Below are positions 6,185 through 13,121 of a DNA stretch of 15,535 nucleotides, in pieces (the first letter of the stretch is position 1; every line of letters starts with the position of its first letter). The translations under genes and the position numbers were made by a program. The notes under the pieces were generated by a model, which saw nothing but the letters and a program-made list of their open reading frames with translations, was not told the DNA's origin and ran no database searches. The stretch is from Planctomycetota bacterium. GTDB taxonomy: Bacteria; Planctomycetota; UBA1135; GCA-002686595. The stretch covers positions 1 through 15,535 of the forward strand of contig JAJDES010000052.1 of the NCBI GenBank assembly GCA_029259675.1, given 5' to 3'.

Positions 6185-7855
6185 ATGCGACTGAGATCGG
6201 CCCGCGGCGCGCCCGCCGCCCGGGGTCCCGCCGCCGGCAATCCAATCCACGGGACCCCAAGCAACGCGGTCCTCCGGGCCCTCGCTTGCTTGGTACTCAG
6301 CTTGCTGCCCTGGCTCACCGCCTGCGCATCCAGCGGTTCCGACATTCACTTGGCGCCGCTCTACTCGCGCCAATCGACGGCCGGCGGCGGAGTTCGCAGC
6401 GAACTATTGTTCGGTGCGCTTTTGCGCGACCAACCCGACCTGGATAGCGAAGCGGTATTGCACGCCGTCAGACCACTCGTCTCCTGGCAAAGCGATGCCG
6501 AAGGAACGCACCTCAGCCATTTTTTGGTGCCCTTGGGTCGCAATTACAAAGATGAGGATCAATCCAGCTCCATCTTTTACCCCTTTTACTTCTGGCGCTC
6601 GGAAGATTGGGACGCGGGCGGCGAAAGCTGGGAATTCCTGAGCTTGCTCGGAACCTATGCCGGCCGCGATCGCTACGGCGACCTGGATTTCGCGTGGTTC
6701 CCCTTTGGCGGCGAAGTGGAGCGTTTCCTTACCTACGATCGCATTCGCTTTGTGCTCTTCCCACTGTACGCGTCGGCCGAACGCAACGGCCGCTCATCCA
6801 AGCACTTCCTCTACCCTGTGCTCGGTTGGACCACAGGCAACGGAGAATCCAGCTTCCGACTGTGGCCCCTGTACGGGCGCTCGCGCATCGAAGACAACTA
6901 CGACCGCCGCTTTTATCTCTGGCCCTTTTTCCATTACCACCGCAACAAGGTGCAGCTGGGTCCGGAGCGCGAAGAAACCAAATGGATGTTTTGGCCGATC
7001 TTCGGCAAAACTAAGCGCGAAAGTTATCGCAGCTGGACTTGGCTTTGGCCCTTCTTCGGCTTCGCGCGCGACAAAGAGCGCGATTTCTGGGCGCTCGATT
7101 TCCCCTGGCCCCTGGTGCGCATTCAATCGGGGGGAACGCGCCCGCGGGCTGAGGAGCGCGTACGCGTGTGGCCCTTCTACTCGCACTTCAAGAATCAGAG
7201 CCTGACTGCCACCACCGTATTGTGGCCCGTATTCCACTGGCGCGAGGAGGACAGCGAGGATTATCGCCGCGACAGTTTCCACGTCGTGCCCTTTTGGCGC
7301 TCTTCGGTGGCCACGGAAAAAAAGACCGAAAAGCGCCTGGAGCGCAGGCTGCTGTGGCCCTTATTCCGCTGGGAAAACGATGCGGGTGTGCGCAGTTTCC
7401 ACACCCTCGAGCTCAACCCGTTCAATCCTCACAAAGCGTGGGATCTGCACTATGGCTGGCTCTACCAGCTTTGGGCCTGCAAGGATGACGGAAATGAAAT
7501 ACAGCGTGAAAGGTCCTGGGGCGGCCTCTGGAGGCGCGAAGCCGATGAATTTGAAGATCGCCGCTCATTCACCGGCCTTTGGTCCAAGCGCACGCTTATG
7601 AAATCCGGCCTGCGCGTCGACGAGACATCACTGCTATTCGGTCTCATTCGCTGGCGCCACGCCCACGGGGTAGGGCGCGAGTGGCTGCGACCCGCGTTCC
7701 CCGGACCCGGATGGCCGGCCCGCAGGGAAGGCGATCTCCCCCCCGCGACAGACAACGAACCCCAATTCCGTGCAGACAAGCCCCAGGTGGGAATCATCCC
7801 CGCCTCGATCACTCCCGGCCCTCCCCATCATTCTTCCACGCCTTTGAATCCCTAA
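6185..7855 (+). CDS. Lipoprotein with W-P repeats of ~20 residues, head of Mla operon
   Basis: From ATG 6185 (GGAG ten bases upstream) this is a 556-residue protein. A hydrophobic segment (ALACLVLSLLPWLTAC) ends in the lipobox LTAC with cysteine at residue 47, so it should be a lipoprotein. Residues ~95-395 consist of about sixteen repeats centred on an aromatic/aliphatic-Pro-hydrophobic core, such as LWPLYGR, LWPFFHY, FWPIFGK, LWPFFGF, VWPFYSH, LWPVFHW and LWPLFRW. The core prolines lie 17-24 residues apart, and charged turns separate the hydrophobic cores. This suggests a repetitive antiparallel beta fold. The tail after residue ~500 is proline-rich and probably disordered. The stop is three bases before the mlaE start, which implies co-transcription and a role alongside the lipid transporter. 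I do not know a characterised homologue. A GTG at 6092 in the same frame would add 31 residues before the signal. Confidence 0.82.
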   Translation: MRLRSARGAPAARGPAAGNPIHGTPSNAVLRALACLVLSLLPWLTACASSGSDIHLAPLYSRQSTAGGGVRSELLFGALLRDQPDLDSEAVLHAVRPLVSWQSDAEGTHLSHFLVPLGRNYKDEDQSSSIFYPFYFWRSEDWDAGGESWEFLSLLGTYAGRDRYGDLDFAWFPFGGEVERFLTYDRIRFVLFPLYASAERNGRSSKHFLYPVLGWTTGNGESSFRLWPLYGRSRIEDNYDRRFYLWPFFHYHRNKVQLGPEREETKWMFWPIFGKTKRESYRSWTWLWPFFGFARDKERDFWALDFPWPLVRIQSGGTRPRAEERVRVWPFYSHFKNQSLTATTVLWPVFHWREEDSEDYRRDSFHVVPFWRSSVATEKKTEKRLERRLLWPLFRWENDAGVRSFHTLELNPFNPHKAWDLHYGWLYQLWACKDDGNEIQRERSWGGLWRREADEFEDRRSFTGLWSKRTLMKSGLRVDETSLLFGLIRWRHAHGVGREWLRPAFPGPGWPARREGDLPPATDNEPQFRADKPQVGIIPASITPGPPHHSSTPLNP

Positions 7856-7858
7856 GCG

Positions 7859-8644
7859 ATGAATCCGCTCAGGTCCGTGCGCCAGTTCAGCGCCAACATC
7901 GGCTATGTGGTCGACTTGTTCCTACAGGTTTGCCTGCGGCTGAACCACGTTTGGAAGCGACGTGTACTGATTACCGAGCACCTGTATGTGTCGGGGGTCA
8001 AGGTTGTGCACGTGGTGCTCCTGGTGGGCTTCTTCATGGGCATGGTCGTTTCCCTGCAAACCGGGCTCGAACTTTCGCGCATTGGTCAACAGGACCAGAT
8101 CGGAACCATCGTCGCCGTTTCCATGACGCGCGAGATGGGCCCCTTCATCACGGCAACCATCATCGCAGCCACCGTCGGCAGTTCCCTGGCTGCGGAGATC
8201 GGCACCATGGCCGTCTCGGATGAGTTGGCCGCGCTCGAAGTGCTTTCGATCGACGCCAAGAGTTTCCTAGTCGTCCCGCGCATGGTCACCGTCGCCATCA
8301 TTTGCCCGCTGCTGACGGTCATCTGCGACCCCATCGGCATCTTTGGTGGAGCCTTTGTGGCCCAAGCTCAACTCAATGTCGGTTTGCAGCTTTACTTCGA
8401 TTCGGCCATTGATGCTCTGCAAACGCCCGGCGCCTTCTTCCCCTTCCCCAAGGATGTGTACGGCGGCCTGTTCAAGTCCTTTGTGTTCGGCCTGTTGATT
8501 GCCTCGATCTCCTGCAGTGCCGGCATGCGCACCACCGGCGGCGCACTCGGTGTCGGCAACGCAACGCGCCAAGCCGTGCGCGACTCGATCATCGCCATCA
8601 TCATTTCCAATTACTTCATGACCTGGTTTCTCTACCAGAGATGA
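7859..8644 (+). CDS. mlaE: MlaE-family lipid ABC transporter permease
   Basis: This is a 261-residue integral inner-membrane permease of the MlaE/YrbE family, which moves phospholipids or related lipids together with an MCE protein. Conserved features are a hydrophobic segment (VVHVVLLVGFFMGMVVSL), the family core REMGPFITATIIAATVGSSLAAEIGTM followed by DELAALEVLSIDAKSFLVVPR, and the C-terminal GMRTTGGALGVGNATRQAV block. Length is typical of the family. The ATG at 7859 lies three bases after the preceding lipoprotein stop, and the 3' end overlaps the mlaF start by 4 nt (ATGA), as expected for a coupled permease/ATPase pair. No mlaA, mlaB or mlaC homologue is seen in the window. Confidence 0.95.
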   Translation: MNPLRSVRQFSANIGYVVDLFLQVCLRLNHVWKRRVLITEHLYVSGVKVVHVVLLVGFFMGMVVSLQTGLELSRIGQQDQIGTIVAVSMTREMGPFITATIIAATVGSSLAAEIGTMAVSDELAALEVLSIDAKSFLVVPRMVTVAIICPLLTVICDPIGIFGGAFVAQAQLNVGLQLYFDSAIDALQTPGAFFPFPKDVYGGLFKSFVFGLLIASISCSAGMRTTGGALGVGNATRQAVRDSIIAIIISNYFMTWFLYQR

Positions 8645-9414
8645 AGCACCAAGGCACACAGGGACCGGCGAGCGGAGCGGAGTCCGTCATTCGCTTCGAG
8701 GACGTCACCAAGCGCTTTGGTGAGAAAGCTGTGCTCGACAAGCTCTCACTGGAAGTCGTGCGCGGGGAAACCCTGTGCATCATGGGCCCCTCCGGCACGG
8801 GCAAATCGGTCACCCTGCGCCACATCATCGGTTTGATGAAGCCGGACAGCGGCTCGATCTTCGTCGGTGGCCACGAAATGAGCACGATCAAGCCGGACGA
8901 TTTGCGCGATTTGCGTCGGCGCATGGGCTACCTCTTTCAAGATGGTGCGCTGATCAACTGGCTCAGCGTCGGCGACAACATCGCTTTGCCGCTGCGCGAG
9001 ACCACAGACCTGACCGAGGCCGAGATCCTCGATCGTGTGAATGCGAAGTTGGAGCTCGTCAAGCTCGATGGCGCCTTCGATAAGTTCCCGAATGAAATCT
9101 CGGGCGGCATGCGCAAGCGCGTGGGCCTGGCCCGAGCCCTGATCACCGATCCGGAAATCGTGCTCTACGACGAGCCCAATTCCGGTTTGGACCCCGAGAC
9201 CTCACAGGGTGTCGATCGCCTGATTCGCGAACTCGCGAACACACTCGACATCACTTCGGTCGTCGTCACTCACCTGGTCAGCTGCATACGCGTCGTCGCC
9301 GACAGGGTCCTCTTGCTCGAAGCGGGCAATACGGTCGTTGACTGCAGCCCCGAGGATTTCATTTCCAGTAGCCACCCTCGGGTCAAGCGCTTCCTTGGCA
9401 AGGACCCCGACTAG
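8641..9414 (+). CDS. mlaF: MlaF-family lipid ABC transporter ATPase
   Basis: This cytoplasmic ATPase subunit powers the MlaE permease. It has 257 residues. Walker A is GPSGTGKS at residues 49-56, the Q-loop glutamine is residue 100 (LFQDGAL), and the ABC signature is ISGGMRKR at 153-160. Walker B is IVLYDEP at 173-179, the D-loop SGLDP at 181-185, and the H-loop histidine residue 211. All catalytic elements are intact. The FQDGALINWLSVGDNI stretch after the Q-loop and the SGGM signature (instead of SGGQ) are typical of MlaF-type ATPases. The start overlaps the mlaE stop by 4 nt, and mlaD begins 13 bases after the stop. Confidence 0.96.
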   Translation: MKHQGTQGPASGAESVIRFEDVTKRFGEKAVLDKLSLEVVRGETLCIMGPSGTGKSVTLRHIIGLMKPDSGSIFVGGHEMSTIKPDDLRDLRRRMGYLFQDGALINWLSVGDNIALPLRETTDLTEAEILDRVNAKLELVKLDGAFDKFPNEISGGMRKRVGLARALITDPEIVLYDEPNSGLDPETSQGVDRLIRELANTLDITSVVVTHLVSCIRVVADRVLLLEAGNTVVDCSPEDFISSSHPRVKRFLGKDPD

Positions 9415-9427
9415 CCGTCCAAGAATC

Positions 9428-10618
9428 ATGAGCCCCACGCGCCACCTCATCCTGGGAATCTTCTTCCTGACTTCGCTTTCACTGCTAGCGGTCTACACAC
9501 TGTGGCTGTACGAACTTTCCTGGTTCGGAGATCGCCAAATCTTGACGGTCGAATTCGCGGAAGCCAACGGTCTGCGCAACGGTGACACGGTGCGCGTGGC
9601 CGGCATGAAAGTCGGGCGCGTCACCAACATGAGCTTTGTGCCCGACGCGGAAATCGACAAGCGCATCGTGGCCGTGCTCTCCTTGGAAACGCCGGTTGAA
9701 TTGCACGAGGACTACCACATTCGCATCGAGGAGACGACGCTGCTCGGCGGGCGTGACATTGATATAGAGACCGGCACGCCGGGCACTCCCAAAGTGCCGA
9801 ACCTTTCGGATCAGCGCCTGCGCGGAGAAGTCGCTCTGTCCATCTTTGACAGCCTCGGAGGCGTGATCGAAGACAATCGCGAGTCCCTGCAAAACATCCT
9901 CGGCAACCTCGACAACTTGGTTTCCGAGGCGAGCGAAGGCCGCGGCTTGCTCGGCAAGCTCTTCCGCGATGAAGAACTGGCCAATCGCGTCAGCGAAGCG
10001 ATCGACGACTTCCAGGGCACCTTCGACAACTTGAATACGATCACAACCGACGTGCAAGCCGGCCAAGGCACCGTGGGCAAGATCCTCAAGAACGAAGAGT
10101 TGTATGAAAAGCTCGTCGTGCTTGTGGATGACGCCAACGGAACCATCTCCAGCCTGAAAGTTGCGGCGGCCGATTTGGCTGCCGGCAAGGGCGCCTTGGG
10201 TGCCTTGCTCTACGACGAAGTCATGGAAGCGCAGTTGGCCCAAATCATGGAGGACACGCGCGCCATTGTGGACCGCATTCGCAGCGGCGAAGGCACCGTC
10301 GGCGGTTTGATTTACGACGACAAGTTGATTCGCAACTTGGAACGCTTGAGCGGCGACATGCTCGAGGGCGACGGTTTGGTGGCCGCGCTCATCAATGATC
10401 AAGAGATGCGCGATCGCGCCAAGAGCGCTGTGACGAACTTGGACAACATCCTGGCCAAGCTCGAAACCGGCGAAGGCTCGTTGGGCAAGTTGCTGACCGA
10501 GGATGAGCTGTACGACCGCGTGTTGGAGGGCATCCAACTGGTCGTGCGTTCACTTGAGGACTACCGCGAAGCGGCGCCGGTCACGACCTTCACATCGGTC
10601 CTGTTCGGAGCCTTTTAA
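9428..10618 (+). CDS. mlaD: MlaD-family MCE protein with six C-terminal glycine-rich repeats
   Basis: This is a membrane-anchored periplasmic lipid-binding MCE protein, the substrate-handling partner of MlaE/MlaF. The ATG at 9428 gives 396 residues. The frame stays open to 9338, but the upstream part overlaps mlaF. A single transmembrane segment spans about residues 7-28, and the MCE domain about 37-116 (ANGLRNGDTVRVAGMKVGRV, then EETTLLGGRDIDIETG). From residue ~140 the protein is helical. It carries six copies of a G-x-G-x-hydrophobic-G-x-hydrophobic-L motif at residues 171, 212, 253, 287, 314 and 348, for example GQGTVGKIL and GEGSLGKLL. E. coli MlaD is about 180 residues, so this is the long, tail-bearing type that may extend across the periplasm. 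The C-terminus is hydrophobic (FTSVLFGAF). Confidence 0.93.
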   Translation: MSPTRHLILGIFFLTSLSLLAVYTLWLYELSWFGDRQILTVEFAEANGLRNGDTVRVAGMKVGRVTNMSFVPDAEIDKRIVAVLSLETPVELHEDYHIRIEETTLLGGRDIDIETGTPGTPKVPNLSDQRLRGEVALSIFDSLGGVIEDNRESLQNILGNLDNLVSEASEGRGLLGKLFRDEELANRVSEAIDDFQGTFDNLNTITTDVQAGQGTVGKILKNEELYEKLVVLVDDANGTISSLKVAAADLAAGKGALGALLYDEVMEAQLAQIMEDTRAIVDRIRSGEGTVGGLIYDDKLIRNLERLSGDMLEGDGLVAALINDQEMRDRAKSAVTNLDNILAKLETGEGSLGKLLTEDELYDRVLEGIQLVVRSLEDYREAAPVTTFTSVLFGAF

Positions 10619-10716
10619 CGACGACCCCTCGGGCGGCTCTCCCGGCTTGAGGCTCGCTCGGCGACAAGCGGCCCTTTTGGTGAAGCCCGCGAAGCCGCGC
10701 ACTTTGCATTCGTTTC

Positions 10717-10771
10717 GCCGTTGGGCGCAACGGCCCATGCACCGGAATCCGGTCTTGGCGCGGATCCGCGC
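10717..10771. repeat. Three consecutive hairpins between convergent mlaD and ribE
   Basis: GCCGTTG/CAACGGC (10717-10723, 10728-10734) has a GGCG tetraloop. It is followed by ACCGG/CCGGT (10741-10753) and the 14-nt palindrome GCGCGGATCCGCGC (10758-10771). All are symmetrical, so they could end transcription from either side, but none has a T-run. This is the only structure seen in the 171-bp gap between mlaD (+) and ribE (-). Confidence 0.4.
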
Positions 10772-10789
10772 ACTCTGCTAGGCCCGGAT

Positions 10790-11440
10790 TTAGGAGCGTC
10801 CCGGCAGCAATTTCTCGATCCACTTGCCGATTTGGTCCACTTCGACGTGGATCCCGCGTCCGATTTCGGTGCTGCCCAAATTGGTGCGCTCGAGGGTTTC
10901 GGGGATCACGGCCACTTGGAAGTGGCCGGCGCCGGGGCCGACCACTGTCAAGCTGATGCCGTCCAGAGCCACGCTGCCCTTCTCGATTAGGTAGCGATCC
11001 AGGCCGGGGTCCACGGAAAAAGTGAACATCCGCCCCCCGTCGCCCACGTCCTCGATGGCCTCCACCCGGCCGAGTCCATCGACGTGACCGGAGACCAAAT
11101 GGCCCCCCAGGCGGTCGCCCATGCGCAGACTGCGCTCCAAGTTCACCGCCCTGCCGGGCGTCAGCTGCCCGAAACAGGTGCGATCGAGGGTTTCCCGGCT
11201 CAGCTCGAAGAGCATGTCGGCCAGAGGATCCGAATCGGGCCGAGAACCGCTGCCGCCGGGCTCCAGCAGCTCGCAAACGGTGAGGCAGGCCCCGCTTACA
11301 CTGATGCTCTCGCCCCGCGAGGCGCCCCAATTTTCGCCCGAGGCCAGCCGGCCGGGGGAGGGTAGGCGCAGGACGCCACCGCTGCCGCGGGACTCCCATC
11401 CCGAGACCGCCACACAAGCTTCAACGAGTCCGGTAAACAT
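10790..11440 (-). CDS. ribE: Riboflavin synthase alpha chain
   Basis: This enzyme dismutates two molecules of 6,7-dimethyl-8-ribityllumazine to riboflavin, the last step of riboflavin synthesis, in the cytosol. Its 216 residues match the family. The N-terminal MFTGLVE is the hallmark start. Two lumazine-binding barrels follow, each with a similar motif set: SISVSGACLTV and ETLDRTCFG in the first, SVALDGISLTV and ETLERTNLG in the second, with GGHLVSGHVDG between them. The family often has N where SVSGACLTV shows S. No other riboflavin gene is adjacent. It runs divergently from trmD across 153 bp, and a 7-bp inverted repeat lies 14-44 bases before its start. No FMN riboswitch core was seen upstream. 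Confidence 0.96.
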   Translation of the reverse strand: MFTGLVEACVAVSGWESRGSGGVLRLPSPGRLASGENWGASRGESISVSGACLTVCELLEPGGSGSRPDSDPLADMLFELSRETLDRTCFGQLTPGRAVNLERSLRMGDRLGGHLVSGHVDGLGRVEAIEDVGDGGRMFTFSVDPGLDRYLIEKGSVALDGISLTVVGPGAGHFQVAVIPETLERTNLGSTEIGRGIHVEVDQIGKWIEKLLPGRS

Positions 11441-11453
11441 GCCGGATGTTCGA

Positions 11454-11484
11454 GCCTAAGATCTCCTAATTCAAGACCTTAGGC
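11454..11484. repeat. 7-bp inverted repeat upstream of ribE
   Basis: GCCTAAG (11454-11460) and CTTAGGC (11478-11484) are perfect complements separated by 17 bases, starting 14 bases upstream of the ribE ATG. They could be a regulator site or a hairpin in the ribE leader. A weak TTGAAT box on the minus strand falls inside the loop. Confidence 0.4.
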
Positions 11485-11533
11485 CGCGCCGCGAAACGGG
11501 CCTCGAGCGCCCCTTGAGGACGCCCCCCCACAC

Positions 11534-11562
11534 TTGACCCAGGGGCCCTAGGGCCCTACTCT
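11534..11562 (+). promoter_or_regulatory. Candidate trmD promoter with a palindrome in its spacer
   Basis: TTGACC (11534-11539, five of six matches to the -35 consensus) is followed by a 17-bp spacer and TACTCT (11557-11562, three of six matches to -10). The spacer contains the perfect 14-bp palindrome GGGCCCTAGGGCCC (11543-11556). Transcription would begin near 11569, leaving a leader of about 25 nt before the trmD TTG start. Confidence 0.45.
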
Positions 11563-11593
11563 TTTCGCCTCTTAAATCTGGGGGGCGCCAGCC

Positions 11594-12268
11594 TTGCTCA
11601 TAGCGCTTCTGACATTATTTCCCGAGGCGATCGAATCGTATCTTCGCGCAAGCATCCTTGGGATTGCGGGTCAGAAGGGGCTCGTGGACGTAAGGCTGGT
11701 CAACTTCCGGGACTTCACTAGGGATCGGCACCGCACGGTAGATGACAGACCGTTCGGCGGCGGGCCCGGAATGGTTCTAAAGCCTGAACCAATCTTCGAC
11801 TGCGTCGAATGGTTGGAGAGGGAACACGGATCGTTTCGGAGGATATTGCTCACTCCCGATGGGGAACCGTTCGGCCAGACCAAGGCCGCGGAGCTCACAT
11901 CGGAAGAGCGCATCCTCATGCTCTGCGGTCGTTACGAAGGCTTCGATGAGCGGATCCGTGAAGAGTTGCAGTGGGACGAAATTTCGATCGGCGACTTCAT
12001 TTTGGCTGGCGGAGAGCTTCCAGCCCTGGCAATCACCGAGGCCATCGCGCGCCTTGTGCCGGGTGTCTTGGGTGACGAACGCTCAGCGGAACTGGAGTCT
12101 TTTCAACACGGCGGCGGTCTCGATTACCCCCACTACACCCGACCACGGGTCTGGCGCGGCAAGCGAGTCCCCGAGGTTTTGCTCAACGGAGATCACGGCG
12201 CAATCGACGCCTGGCGCGCTGAGACCTCGCGGACGCGCACGGCCGAGCGCAGACCGGACCTCAGCTAG
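11594..12268 (+). CDS. trmD: tRNA (guanine-37-N1)-methyltransferase
   Basis: This SPOUT-class enzyme methylates G37 of tRNAs with a purine at position 36, preventing frameshifts. It has 224 residues, slightly shorter than the usual ~240-250. Motifs are the N-terminal LTLFPEAI, RHRTVDDRPFGGGPGMV, the knot segments LCGRYEGFDERI and EISIGDFILAGGELPALA, then LDYPHYTRPRVWRG and the C-terminal VPEVLLNGDHGAIDAWR...RRPDL. The N-terminal match fixes a TTG start (11594-11596), preceded by a G-rich run that may serve as ribosome binding site. rpsP and rimM, which often precede trmD, are absent here; ribE lies there in the opposite direction. The gene uses AGG and AGA arginine codons more often than rplS or mlaF. 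Confidence 0.96.
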   Translation: MLIALLTLFPEAIESYLRASILGIAGQKGLVDVRLVNFRDFTRDRHRTVDDRPFGGGPGMVLKPEPIFDCVEWLEREHGSFRRILLTPDGEPFGQTKAAELTSEERILMLCGRYEGFDERIREELQWDEISIGDFILAGGELPALAITEAIARLVPGVLGDERSAELESFQHGGGLDYPHYTRPRVWRGKRVPEVLLNGDHGAIDAWRAETSRTRTAERRPDLS

Positions 12269-12430
12269 TTCAAACGCCTGATAAGGCTGCACAGACTTTC
12301 TTTAGAGACTGAAAAGGCCGCCAAGGCCGCGCGAGACAAGACAACGAGAACAACCGAGCTCGACCGATACGAGCCGGATTACCTACCAAGCTGGACCGCT
12401 GGTCGCAGCAGAACCCAACGGTGAACGGGG

Positions 12431-12931
12431 ATGGCCCTCGCTTCCCCATCGAAGCTATCTGAAACCATGCATTTGATCGATCAACTCGAGCGCGAAGCGA
12501 GCAAGCCCTTCCTTCCCGCGGTTCACGTCGGCGACACCGTCGAGGTTCACTACCTGATCCGCGAAGGCGACAAAGAGCGCGTGCAGCTGTTCATCGGCAC
12601 GGTTCTCTCCATCAAGGGTCGCGGCATCCGCCGCTCCTTCACCGTGCGCCGCATCGTGCAGGGCGAGGGCGTCGAGCGCCTGTTCCCGCTGCACAGCCCG
12701 CGCGTGAAGGACATCGTCGTCACCCGTCGCGGAGACGTGCGCCGCTCGAAGCTCTACTACCTGCGCGACCGCGTCGGCAAGATGACCCGCGTGCGCGAGC
12801 TCTTGGGCGACAAGGCCCGCCGCGAGCGCGACCACGAGCGCGGACGCCGCGAGGCCCACGAAGCGGCTCAAAATGCCGGCGAGGCCGGGGCCGCCAGCCA
12901 GGACGAAGTCCAAGAGACCGTCGAGGTCTGA
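12431..12931 (+). CDS. rplS: 50S ribosomal protein L19 with extended charged tail
   Basis: This is a component of the large ribosomal subunit near the 30S-50S interface. It has 166 residues, against about 115-120 in most bacteria. The core is clear: VGDTVEVHYLIREGDKERVQ, then GIRRSFTVRRI, GVERLFPLHSPRV, and VRRSKLYYLRDRVGK. After residue ~125 an Arg/Glu-rich then Ala/Glu-rich tail follows (RRERDHERGRREAHEAAQ), probably helical and disordered. The ATG at 12431 gives a 12-residue N-terminal extension. An ATG at 12467 (MHLIDQLERE) matches the usual family start and is a serious alternative, and neither has a clear Shine-Dalgarno site. Codon use is strongly biased, as expected for a ribosomal gene. 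It follows trmD by 162 bp, the conserved order, and is followed by an intrinsic terminator. Confidence 0.96.
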   Translation: MALASPSKLSETMHLIDQLEREASKPFLPAVHVGDTVEVHYLIREGDKERVQLFIGTVLSIKGRGIRRSFTVRRIVQGEGVERLFPLHSPRVKDIVVTRRGDVRRSKLYYLRDRVGKMTRVRELLGDKARRERDHERGRREAHEAAQNAGEAGAASQDEVQETVEV

Positions 12932-12988
12932 GAGCCGTTGCGCCGCCGGTCGCGCGCCCGCGCCGCGGCCGAGGCAAGCCATTCCCAA

Positions 12989-13040
12989 ACCGCCCCACTC
13001 GCACAGGTTCAGCCTTCATCGAGTTCGGGGCGGTGCTTTT
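12989..13040 (+). terminator. Intrinsic terminator after rplS
   Basis: ACCGCCCC (12989-12996) pairs with GGGGCGGT (13027-13034). The stem continues as ACTCG/CGAGT (12997-13001, 13020-13024) across a 2-nt bulge and an 18-nt loop. GC and four Ts (13037-13040) follow. It sits 58 bases after the rplS stop and 82 bases before secDF, so it separates the two units or acts as an attenuator for read-through into secDF. Confidence 0.7.
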
Positions 13041-13121
13041 CCGCCGCCATTCGACTGATTTCAACACAGGCCCCTCGGCCTGGATCGCTCCGCCCCGGAG
13101 GCTCGCCTCCCCCTTCTCGCC

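Noticed and set aside
5808..6260. 150-codon minus-strand frame in the trpS/Mla divergent gap
   Set aside because: The translation is Arg/Gly/Ala-rich with no motif, and it overlaps the start of the repeat-lipoprotein gene. It would also have to share the space of two divergent promoters.
9485..10537. 350-codon open frame on the minus strand
   Set aside because: It is antisense to mlaD. Its apparent repeats mirror the repeats of MlaD on the other strand.
11441..11530. FMN riboswitch upstream of ribE
   Set aside because: The conserved FMN aptamer core sequences are not present, and the gap is too short for the full aptamer plus an expression platform.
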